From the IMG/VR virus record IMGVR_UViG_3300034375_000580, positions 1 to 30,239 of that record: 30,239 nt of DNA. One strand, 5' to 3'. Position 1 is the stretch's first letter; the number at the start of each line of letters is the position of its first letter. A model generated the notes under the pieces. It saw only the letters and a list, made by a program, of their open reading frames with translations. It had not been told where the DNA came from and did no database searches. Below, piece by piece: positions 24,213 through 30,239 of the stretch. Source of the DNA: a virus. The translations under genes and the position numbers were made by a program.

Positions 24213-25217
24213 GTGTCTGACACGACTGAAAACCAATTTGACGGAAGTATTGAGCAAGCAGTTGGACTTATTGTACAACCTGACGAGCCAGAAGAAGTAG
24301 AGACAGAAGAGGTTACTGATTCCGAAGATGCCACTCCAGAGATGGAAGCGTCAGAAGAGGTATCGGATGAGGTAGATGACGCTGAGGTCGACGACAGCGA
24401 GGAAGAGGAAGTAGAAGTCGAAGCGAAGGATAGTGACGAAGAGGCTGATGACGAAGCCGATTCTGAGGAACCAGTTTGGCACACCGTCAAGGTTGATGGC
24501 GTGGAACAACAGGTAAGCCTAGAGGATCTAAAGCGAGGTTATTCAGGCCAAAAGTATATCCAAAAGGGAATGCAAGAAGTTGCCCAGTCTAAAAAAGAAC
24601 TTGAGGCAATGTACGGCGATCTCAATGCTAGACGGCAGAACGTAATGCAACTAGAACAGATGTATCAATCTGGTCAAATTCTGCAAGAACCAAAAGCACC
24701 TACAAAGGCTCTCTTCGACGAAGATCCATTAGGATATGTGGAAGCAAAAGCCCAATATGAAGAGGACATTCAGAAATATCACGCTCAAAGGCGGAAAATT
24801 GCAGAAGAAATTCATTATGCAAAAGAAGCCGAAAAAAAAGCTAAGGAATACTATACTCAGCAAGAGGCAATTAAATTGCTAGAACTTGTGCCTGAGTTAA
24901 AAGATCCGAAACAATCTGAATCTCTGAAAAATAGGATGTATAAGTTAGCTACTGAATACTATGGTTACACCCATAAAGATATGGAGGAACTAATAGATAG
25001 CAGAGCGGCTAGGATCTTAGCAGATGCCACAAAGTACAGGAATATGATGGATGGCAAGTCGAAAGCCGAGGCGAAAGTCAAGGGCGCGAAACCAGTCATA
25101 AAGCCTGGGGCAAAGAAAGTTGAAAATCCGCGCCAGAAAGCAATGGAACGGCAACGGGCCAAATTTAAACAAAGCGGGCGCATCGAAGATGCCCTTAGCT
25201 TTATTGTTAATGAATAA
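24213..25217 (+). CDS. Capsid scaffold protein with GTG start
   Basis: A 334-residue protein whose first 90 residues are extremely acidic (runs such as DDSEEEEVEVEAKDSDEEAD). Next comes WHTVKVDGVEQQVSLEDLKR and GYSGQKYIQKGMQEV, which is a well-known scaffold motif. A long Lys/Glu-rich helical region follows, and a basic C-terminus (KPVIKPGAKKVENPRQKAME). Such proteins guide procapsid assembly and are removed before packaging; the basic tail usually binds the coat protein. The GTG start has GGGAG about 10 nt upstream. No protease domain was seen. It sits directly before the major capsid gene. Confidence 0.8.
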   Translation: MSDTTENQFDGSIEQAVGLIVQPDEPEEVETEEVTDSEDATPEMEASEEVSDEVDDAEVDDSEEEEVEVEAKDSDEEADDEADSEEPVWHTVKVDGVEQQVSLEDLKRGYSGQKYIQKGMQEVAQSKKELEAMYGDLNARRQNVMQLEQMYQSGQILQEPKAPTKALFDEDPLGYVEAKAQYEEDIQKYHAQRRKIAEEIHYAKEAEKKAKEYYTQQEAIKLLELVPELKDPKQSESLKNRMYKLATEYYGYTHKDMEELIDSRAARILADATKYRNMMDGKSKAEAKVKGAKPVIKPGAKKVENPRQKAMERQRAKFKQSGRIEDALSFIVNE

Positions 25218-25234
25218 CTTTGAGGTAAATTAAA

Positions 25235-26191
25235 ATGGCACAACCAAGTAACACTTTTGACAGCTATGATGCTGTTGGTATTAGAGAGGATCTTTCTAAT
25301 ATCATTTATGACGTATCTCCAGAAGATACACCTTTTTACTCTAAAGCAAAAAAAGTAAAAGCAACCAACACTTACCATGAGTGGCAAACAGATGCTCTTC
25401 GATCTTCTGCGGCTAACGCTCACATTGAAGGCGATGACACAACTGCTAACTCTCGTACAGCAACTGTACGTCGTGGTAACTACACTCAAATCTTTAAGAA
25501 CGCAGTTATCATTCCTGATACTGACAAAGGTTTGAACAAAGCTGGCCGCGCATCTGAGATTGCTTATCAAATGCTCAAGACTGCTAAAGAGCAGAAACTT
25601 GACATTGAGAAAGCTCTCTTTGACAACAATGCTCGCGTTGCTGGCGACAGCTCAACTGCTCGTGAACTTGCTGGCGCTCCTGCATGGTTGATTTCTAACA
25701 CCGACTTTGGTGATAACGAAGGTGCAGATCCAACTGGTGACGGAACTGACGCTCGTACAGACGAGACGACTACGCTTCAAGCGTTTGATCAAACTCGTTT
25801 TGACGGTGTTATGCAGTCAATTTGGGAAGCTGGTGGCAAGCCAGACACTGTTTATCTTTCAGCATTCCAGATGAACAAAGCTCTTGCATTTACTGGTAAC
25901 AACAATCAGCGTTCAGCAGTTCAGGCTGGTGACATGAAAGTTGTTAAATCACTCGACGTGTACGTCACGCCTTGGGGAACAATTGAGTTCCTTCCATCTC
26001 GTGAGAACCGTTCACGCGACGTGTTCATCATGCAAGATGACATGTGGTCAGTTGCAGTTCTTCGCGGAACTTCAAACACTGAGCTTGCAAAAACTGGTGA
26101 CAACACCAAGCGTCAAGTCGTAACCGAGCTAACTCTCGTATGTAACAACGAGAAAGCACACGGCGGCGTATTTGACAACACAGTATCTTAA
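25235..26191 (+). CDS. Major capsid protein (SU10/DUF5309 type)
   Basis: The 318-residue coat protein. Near the start are YDAVGIREDLSNIIYDVSPE and DTPFYSKAKKVKATNTYHEW, a strong signature of the SU10-type HK97-fold family. Then come GNYTQIFKNAVIIPDT, EKALFDNN, LAGAPAWLISN, VYLSAFQMNKAL and DVYVTPWGTIEFLPSRENRS. Codon use is strikingly regular (CGT and CTT/GCT rich), as expected for the most highly expressed gene. GAGGT precedes the ATG. A strong terminator follows eight bases after the stop, which would keep capsid transcripts plentiful relative to the downstream genes. Confidence 0.92.
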   Translation: MAQPSNTFDSYDAVGIREDLSNIIYDVSPEDTPFYSKAKKVKATNTYHEWQTDALRSSAANAHIEGDDTTANSRTATVRRGNYTQIFKNAVIIPDTDKGLNKAGRASEIAYQMLKTAKEQKLDIEKALFDNNARVAGDSSTARELAGAPAWLISNTDFGDNEGADPTGDGTDARTDETTTLQAFDQTRFDGVMQSIWEAGGKPDTVYLSAFQMNKALAFTGNNNQRSAVQAGDMKVVKSLDVYVTPWGTIEFLPSRENRSRDVFIMQDDMWSVAVLRGTSNTELAKTGDNTKRQVVTELTLVCNNEKAHGGVFDNTVS

Positions 26192-26198
26192 TTGATAC

Positions 26199-26225
26199 GG
26201 GGGGGCTAAATGCCCCCCTTTTTTT
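26199..26225 (+). terminator. Strong rho-independent terminator after the capsid gene
   Basis: GGGGGGC (26200-26206) pairs with GCCCCCC (26212-26218) around the loop TAAAT, followed by seven T residues. This is a textbook intrinsic terminator, and no promoter was recognised between it and the next gene, so downstream genes may depend on read-through. Confidence 0.92.
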
Positions 26226-26230
26226 AGGAG
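26226..26230 (+). promoter_or_regulatory. Ribosome binding site AGGAG supporting a TTG start
   Basis: AGGAG directly follows the terminator T tract and lies 6 nt before TTG at 26237. It justifies the TTG start, since no ATG exists near the beginning of this frame. Confidence 0.6.
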
Positions 26231-26236
26231 TTTGTT

Positions 26237-26527
26237 TTGAAAATTAAAGAAATAGTTCATCACGACGACGGTGGAGATACTCTTACCATTGAGAGAGTGT
26301 ATGACAATCAACCAGTTTTAGATTCTGTCAAGCAAATAAAAGATGCCGGACTTGGGCAAACTGGCGATAAAAGACTGGTAGGACGCATTCCTTTGCATAT
26401 AATGGCGCAATGGCTCAAGGAGGCTGGCATTAGTTGGTCTGACCATGAGGCGGCCAAAGAAGTTATTAAGCGCAAGATACTATCTGGCGACTTTAGTAAA
26501 TTAAGAGTATGGGAAGGAACATACTGA
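26237..26527 (+). CDS. Small conserved-looking unknown protein after the capsid gene
   Basis: A 96-residue protein from a TTG start. It begins with a short beta part (VHHDDGGDTLTIERVYDNQP) and ends with a helical part, WLKEAGISWSDHEAAKEVIK, then FSKLRVWEGTY. The C-terminal segment looks like one I know from small genes near capsid genes in environmental phages, but the function is unknown. It ends in a TGATG junction with the next gene. Low translation would be expected from TTG, which fits a regulatory or accessory part rather than a bulk structural one. Confidence 0.6.
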   Translation: MKIKEIVHHDDGGDTLTIERVYDNQPVLDSVKQIKDAGLGQTGDKRLVGRIPLHIMAQWLKEAGISWSDHEAAKEVIKRKILSGDFSKLRVWEGTY

Positions 26528-26778
26528 TGGATCAAACTTTATTCAACTGGGTTTTCGGTATAGCTACTACATCTCTGGGATTTCTTATAAACAGCATATG
26601 GAGTTCTATACGAGACATACAGAAGGCTCAATCGAGGCTTCAAACAAGACTCAGTGAAGTGGAAGTGTTGGTCGCCGGAAGCTATGTTAAACGCCAAGAA
26701 TTTGAAAGATTTGTTGATAGAGTTATTGATAAGTTAGATGCTATCGACGCAAAGATTGACGGAAAGGCTGACAAGTAA
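26527..26778 (+). CDS. Membrane-anchored coiled-coil protein
   Basis: An 83-residue protein with one membrane segment near the start (LFNWVFGIATTSLGFLINSI) followed by a helical coiled-coil-like part (IRDIQKAQSRLQTRLSEVEV, then FVDRVIDKLDAIDAKIDGKA). The ATG at 26527 overlaps the previous stop and has GGAAGGA upstream; an in-frame ATG at 26509 is less likely. Topology would place the coiled coil on one side of the inner membrane. A holin, spanin-like or membrane adaptor role is possible. The stop overlaps the next small gene in a TAATG junction. Confidence 0.65.
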   Translation: MDQTLFNWVFGIATTSLGFLINSIWSSIRDIQKAQSRLQTRLSEVEVLVAGSYVKRQEFERFVDRVIDKLDAIDAKIDGKADK

Positions 26779-26903
26779 TGGCCAAAGTTAAATCTTTTGA
26801 TTCAAAACCAAAACCAATTCCTAAAAGAAAAAAGTTAAGCAAACGTAAAAAATTAGCAAAAATAGCTAAGAAATCTAAACCTAAGAGTCCATTATTCCGA
26901 TGA
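26778..26903 (+). CDS. 41-residue strongly basic peptide
   Basis: A short frame coupled at both ends: TAATG with the preceding gene and ATGA with the following one. It consists largely of Lys and Arg, with stretches such as KPIPKRKKLSKRKKLAKIAK, and contains no Cys or acidic residue except one Asp. Such a peptide would bind nucleic acid or anionic membrane surfaces. No family was recognised. The perfect coupling supports a real gene despite its size. Confidence 0.6.
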   Translation: MAKVKSFDSKPKPIPKRKKLSKRKKLAKIAKKSKPKSPLFR

Positions 26904-27469
26904 GAAAACTACTACTAGCGCTACTTTTAACTATCCCAGTTGCAACTTCTACCGCAACAGATACTGTAAGTAGCACGGTATCTAGTACAGTTTCTAGTTC
27001 ATCTAACACCGTTGGCACTACCACTGTAGATAAAACAGTAAACAGTGCGCACTCTCCAAACGTAATCGTAAACAATACTGATATATGTACTACTGGAGTT
27101 GCTGGCGCGGTTCAAACTCAGATACTTGGAATATCTGGCGCAACTACTATCCGTGACGTTAATTGTGAAAACTTAAAGTTATCAAAACAGCTATACGCTA
27201 TGGGCATGAAGGTTGCCGCAGTTTCATTATTATGTATGGCGGATCATCGAGTATTTCAGTCAATGTGGGACGCTGGTACATATTGCCCAATCAATGGACT
27301 GATTGGTAAAAACGCAAAACAAGCATGGCTTGCTAATCTTGATCGAGTGCCAGAAGGCGCGCTTGAATATGAAAAAACAGTATTAGCGGCAGAAGTTGAG
27401 AGGGCAGAAAAGTTTAAAGCTAAGTATGAGAAGCCAAAAGGCCCACGTCAATGGCATTCCGTAAGGTAG
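26900..27469 (+). CDS. Secreted protein with Ser/Thr-rich linker and Cys-containing domain
   Basis: A 189-residue protein with a classical signal peptide (MRKLLLALLLTIPVATSTA, cut probably near residue 19). A Ser/Thr/Val-rich linker follows (TVSSTVSSTVSSSSNTVG). The conserved-looking domain has NTDICTTGVAGAVQTQ, then RDVNCENLKLSKQLYAMGM, AVSLLCMADHRVFQSMWDAG and TYCPINGLIG, with four Cys residues that could form disulphides in the periplasm. The C-terminal tail is charged and helical. I associate this pattern with marine phage genes of unknown role. Export to the periplasm is inferred. The next gene starts 19 bp before its end. Confidence 0.65.
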   Translation: MRKLLLALLLTIPVATSTATDTVSSTVSSTVSSSSNTVGTTTVDKTVNSAHSPNVIVNNTDICTTGVAGAVQTQILGISGATTIRDVNCENLKLSKQLYAMGMKVAAVSLLCMADHRVFQSMWDAGTYCPINGLIGKNAKQAWLANLDRVPEGALEYEKTVLAAEVERAEKFKAKYEKPKGPRQWHSVR

Positions 27470-28701
27470 CATTATCGCTACTAATTCCTAGCTTTTGTCT
27501 TGCGGTAGATACTACCGATAATCTTATTGACAATTCTGAATGGACTTTCGACGGCGATATAGACTTTTGGCAATCTGGCGCTGACAGTGTTATATGGGTT
27601 TATAGCAATACAGAAGCCACCGTATCTCAGGTAATAGATTTAAGTCAATATGAGTTCATTGGCGATATAAGATACGGCATGAGCGCATACGGATGTAACA
27701 ATACACCTAGTGGTGCATGGTGTGAGCAAACTGCTGACACCAGCTATTACGATACTCTTACTGTTACGGTTAATTACGGCAACAACACTTACACCGATAC
27801 GGTAACGTTAAACTATAACGATTACTTTGTGGATTACGATTTCTCGTTTACTGCCACAGAAGATTACACCACAGCTACTATCAGCTTTACTTCGCAAGAT
27901 CCAGGCGGATGGGATGGATACTTTGCCAGCGCAACTACAGACGTATATTTCAATCTCGATTACAACACTTACACCGAGATGTTAGTTACCGATCCAGCGC
28001 TAGATGACATTATCAATCCAGACTTTTCCGATATAGCTATAGATCCAGTTGCAGATATAGGCATTGATCCATCTATGGATGTTGGCGTTGATACTACAAT
28101 GCCATCGCTTGATCCAATAGTTGTTGAAATTGACATGCCTGGGATGGATACAACTATGGACGCTCCAATGGATATGGCAGACATGAGTATGCCAGATATG
28201 GAGATAGCTCCAATGGAGTCTCCAGAAATGTCAGAAGAGGTAATGGTTGAGATCGAAATGTCAGATCAACAACCAACTCCAGAAATGGCTCCAGCAGAGC
28301 AACGGCAAGAGCCAGAAGTGGCGCAAGAGCAATCTTCGCAAGAACCTGACGCTAAAGTTGAGCAGGCGCAATCTGAACAGCAAGAATCATCTGATTCATC
28401 TTCTTCTGGTAGTTCTGAAACTAAGTCTAATGTCATAACGATCACCGAAATGAGTATGCAACAGGTTGCCGCCAACTTTGATTCAGCCTATGACGCACAG
28501 GCTCAGGCGGTAGCTATTGCGGTTATGTCAATGTCAGCGCCAAGCTATGAGGCAGTGGCGCAACTTCAAGATGCTGAGTTTTACGATATTATAGAACTCA
28601 AGGAAACTAACAAGCTAAAAGATAGACTTTGGGGCGCGATTTACTTAGACGATAAAAAATGGAACGAAATGGTGGACGAACAATATGAGTACAGAAATTA
28701 A
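27451..28701 (+). CDS. Secreted beta-sandwich protein with Asp/Met/Pro-rich stalk
   Basis: A 416-residue protein with a signal peptide (VALSLLIPSFCLAVD at residues 6-20). Residues about 20-175 are beta-rich and aromatic (NSEWTFDGDIDFWQSGAD, LTVTVNYGNNTYTDTVTLNY), resembling a carbohydrate-binding or adhesion-type sandwich. A long stalk follows, first rich in Asp, Met and Pro (MDTTMDAPMDMADMSMPDME), then in Gln, Glu and Ser. The last 80 residues are helical (AANFDSAYDAQAQAVAIAVM). The Cys in the signal peptide region might be a lipobox, but LPSF-C does not fit well. Role unknown; periplasmic or virion surface placement is inferred. Confidence 0.65.
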   Translation: MAFRKVALSLLIPSFCLAVDTTDNLIDNSEWTFDGDIDFWQSGADSVIWVYSNTEATVSQVIDLSQYEFIGDIRYGMSAYGCNNTPSGAWCEQTADTSYYDTLTVTVNYGNNTYTDTVTLNYNDYFVDYDFSFTATEDYTTATISFTSQDPGGWDGYFASATTDVYFNLDYNTYTEMLVTDPALDDIINPDFSDIAIDPVADIGIDPSMDVGVDTTMPSLDPIVVEIDMPGMDTTMDAPMDMADMSMPDMEIAPMESPEMSEEVMVEIEMSDQQPTPEMAPAEQRQEPEVAQEQSSQEPDAKVEQAQSEQQESSDSSSSGSSETKSNVITITEMSMQQVAANFDSAYDAQAQAVAIAVMSMSAPSYEAVAQLQDAEFYDIIELKETNKLKDRLWGAIYLDDKKWNEMVDEQYEYRN

Positions 28702-29398
28702 CGTAGGCGGCATTAAATTTACTGGTGGAAAAGTTTTTGCGGTATTGACGGCACTTAGTAGTGCGGCTGGTATCGTTTGGGGAGCCGCGTTGTTCTGGCA
28801 AGATTATGAGGGCTTAAAAGCAAAGCTCAGAAATCTTGATCCAGGCGCAATCGAGACTCAAGTAAACACTTCTATGATTAAAGTAGAGGAGGCAATTAGC
28901 TATGCAAGAGATATTAAGGAAGATTTACGAACTGATGTTATCAATGTTGAAAGCGCTTTATCTGATGTTGAAAAAGCCATGCGAGATGTTGAAAAAAGGA
29001 ATCGTGATGTTTTGGCAGAAGCTAAAATCTATTTTGATGATCGAATAAATCAAATAGACAGCAAATCAAAAGCAAACGAAAGCTCTAACCGCAAACTTGT
29101 TGAAGATTTTCAAAAATGGTTTGACGAAAGATTGCAATCAGTAGATGCGCAGTCTCAGGCAAACTTGGACAAAAGTCGCAAAGCATTAGATGATGCGCAA
29201 TCTAAGTTTGAATCTAGGATGGCGGCATTTAATGAAAATGCAGTTGCATGGGAAGAGCGCAATAGAGAGGCAATTGTCAACGCTCAGAAATGGTTTGACG
29301 AACGCGTTGTGTCAGTTGACGCACAAATGAAAGAGCTTGAAGAGCGTATGAACAAGCGCATAGATCGAGCAATGACTAACATATTGGCGGATCAATAA
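28685..29398 (+). CDS. Membrane-anchored coiled-coil protein with FDER repeats
   Basis: A 237-residue protein. It has one membrane segment at about 15-40 (GKVFAVLTALSSAAGIVWGA), then a long charged helical region. Three related units appear near residues 115, 152 and 203: YFDDRINQIDSKSKAN, WFDERLQSVDAQSQAN and WFDERVVSVDAQMKE. This is a long coiled-coil rod fixed to a membrane, similar in plan to the 83-residue protein upstream. It overlaps the secreted protein gene by 17 bp. A spanin-like or scaffold role across the periplasm is possible; no family was recognised. Confidence 0.65.
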   Translation: MSTEINVGGIKFTGGKVFAVLTALSSAAGIVWGAALFWQDYEGLKAKLRNLDPGAIETQVNTSMIKVEEAISYARDIKEDLRTDVINVESALSDVEKAMRDVEKRNRDVLAEAKIYFDDRINQIDSKSKANESSNRKLVEDFQKWFDERLQSVDAQSQANLDKSRKALDDAQSKFESRMAAFNENAVAWEERNREAIVNAQKWFDERVVSVDAQMKELEERMNKRIDRAMTNILADQ

Positions 29399-29406
29399 AA
29401 AAGTAA

Positions 29407-29808
29407 TTGGCTGATCCAGTAGCTAGGCGTAATTCTCGTTATAAGAATGCATACGGAATTACTTTTAAAGATTACGTTGAGATAGCATTTAGGCAAGACA
29501 ATAAATGCTTGATCTGCGGGATAGACGGCAAGGACACAGAGAGAGGCAAATTATCTGTTGATCACTGCCACGAATCTGATCAAATTAGAGGATTAATTTG
29601 TCAGAAATGTAATACTGGGCTTGGGCTTTTTAAAGACAATCCTAAAAGTTTAAGTAAAGCTATTAGATATTTAAAACGATTTAAAAGGAAGCAGTTATGT
29701 TTGGAATGGGGCCGGAAGTGTTATTGGCTGCTGGCGGTAATCTCATGGGCATTGTCTCCGGTTTACTGGCGAACGCGCAAAAGGCAAAAGCAGACCAACA
29801 TAAAATGA
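29407..29808 (+). CDS. Endonuclease VII-like HNH nuclease
   Basis: A 133-residue protein of the recombination endonuclease VII family (T4 gp49 type), which resolves branched DNA before packaging. YGITFKDYVEIAFRQDNKC is followed by a zinc site of C34/C37 and C65/C68, the catalytic VDHCH with H53, and N69 and N78 as the further active-site candidates. The start is a TTG with no clear ribosome binding site, eight bases after the previous stop, so coupling or a different start is possible. The domain is complete by about residue 93 (AIRYLKRFKRK). The remaining 40 residues lie in DNA that also codes for the next gene, so this tail may be spurious. Confidence 0.75.
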   Translation: MADPVARRNSRYKNAYGITFKDYVEIAFRQDNKCLICGIDGKDTERGKLSVDHCHESDQIRGLICQKCNTGLGLFKDNPKSLSKAIRYLKRFKRKQLCLEWGRKCYWLLAVISWALSPVYWRTRKRQKQTNIK

Positions 29809-30167
29809 TGATGGAGAAGCTCACGTTCGATCTCGAACGAGCTAAAGTCCATTCAGAGCTGTCAAACAAAGAGTTTCAGGTAAGGACTTCTGATAAGTTT
29901 TCGAGTTTAACTAGGCGCATATTGGTTTTGGCTTTTCTAGCTATGGTGGTTGTTATCAGCCTTGCGCCAATGATTGCACCAATAGATATTGCAGTGCCAG
30001 TTGAAATGAAGTCTGGCGGCAAGTATCTATTTGGGCTGATTGACACTACAAAAACATGGACTGAGTGGAAAATTATTGAACACGCGGCCATGTTTAGGAC
30101 TACATATGACCAAGTGCTTATAATGGTATTTAGTTTTTATGTAGGCTCATCCGCAGTTAAACGTTAA
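29697..30167 (+). CDS. Holin-like membrane protein
   Basis: A 156-residue protein with AAAAGGA before its ATG. It has a Gly/Leu-rich hydrophobic N-terminus (PEVLLAAGGNLMGIVSGLLA), a charged helical part (KMMMEKLTFDLERAKVHSEL), a strong membrane segment near 75-95 (ILVLAFLAMVVVISLAPMIA) and a last segment (QVLIMVFSFYVGSSAVKR). The plan resembles the three-segment holins seen in gene transfer agents and marine phages. A holin would time lysis by opening the inner membrane. It overlaps the nuclease gene by 112 bp in another frame, which is large for this genome. Confidence 0.6.
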   Translation: MFGMGPEVLLAAGGNLMGIVSGLLANAQKAKADQHKMMMEKLTFDLERAKVHSELSNKEFQVRTSDKFSSLTRRILVLAFLAMVVVISLAPMIAPIDIAVPVEMKSGGKYLFGLIDTTKTWTEWKIIEHAAMFRTTYDQVLIMVFSFYVGSSAVKR

Positions 30168-30176
30168 GGAGACAAA

Positions 30177-30239
30177 ATGAAAACTTGCCCAACTTGCCCA
30201 AGCCCTAAGAAATGCATGGCCGCCGGTGAATGCATGATG
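30177..30239 (+). CDS. Start of a small Cys-rich protein, cut by the window edge
   Basis: AAGGAGA lies 5 nt before the ATG, and the frame stays open through 21 codons to the end of the window. The visible product begins MKTCPTCPSPKKCMAAGECM and has four Cys residues at 4, 7, 13 and 19. A small zinc-binding protein or a disulphide-rich peptide fits. The rest is outside the window. Confidence 0.55.
   Translation, partial: MKTCPTCPSPKKCMAAGECMM

Noticed and set aside
24152-24490. Minus-strand Ser-rich frame of 112 codons
   Set aside because: Complement of the acidic Glu/Asp codons of the scaffold gene.
24965-25570. Minus-strand frame of 201 codons across the scaffold and capsid genes
   Set aside because: It opposes two confidently identified genes, has no family features and no supporting signals.

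Overview
The window is a gene-dense, entirely plus-strand segment of a tailed double-stranded DNA phage, most likely podovirus-like. This rests on a small and a large terminase, a P22-type portal, a scaffold, an SU10-type major capsid protein, a head-tail adaptor, a gp10-like tail protein, several tail fibre or adhesin genes and several ejection-type proteins. Many of these proteins, including the TAAELN-LDG fibre repeats, the S74-tipped helical protein and the small genes around the capsid gene, are of kinds I associate with marine phages. The host cannot be read from the sequence. No tRNA, integrase, insertion sequence or CRISPR array was seen.

Layout. 1-2162: the end of an XRE-type regulator overlaps a TOPRIM primase/RepA-like helicase. 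2163-2420: the only sizeable gap, packed with GGACAA repeats and two hairpins. 2421-4186: TerS, a 31-residue membrane peptide and TerL, all overlapping. 4186-10206: two virion-associated unknowns, a head-completion adaptor, then four tail or fibre proteins ending in a polyglycine adhesin. 10219-13527: an accessory block with two unknown genes, a degenerate oxygenase-like protein, a protein with two fused 2OG-Fe(II) oxygenase domains and a fatty acid desaturase. 13531-21867: gp10-like tail protein, a jelly-roll-like protein, a GNAT-like protein and a series of ejection or internal proteins, one carrying an S74 chaperone. 21878-26191: portal, small head gene, scaffold and major capsid protein, closed by a strong terminator. 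26237-30239: small membrane, basic, secreted and coiled-coil proteins, an endonuclease VII-like nuclease, a holin-like protein and the start of a Cys-rich protein.

Most genes touch or overlap their neighbours, often through TAATG, TGATG or ATGA junctions, which implies long polycistronic transcripts with translational coupling. Three genes use TTG or GTG starts supported by good ribosome binding sites. TerL lies about 17.7 kb from the portal, with the tail and ejection genes between them.

The most unusual parts are the oxygenase/desaturase block beside a glycine-rich adhesin, the repeat and hairpin array behind the primase-helicase, and the envelope-directed block at the right end, which has secreted and membrane proteins but no recognisable endolysin. 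Family assignments were made by reading motifs, without database searches.
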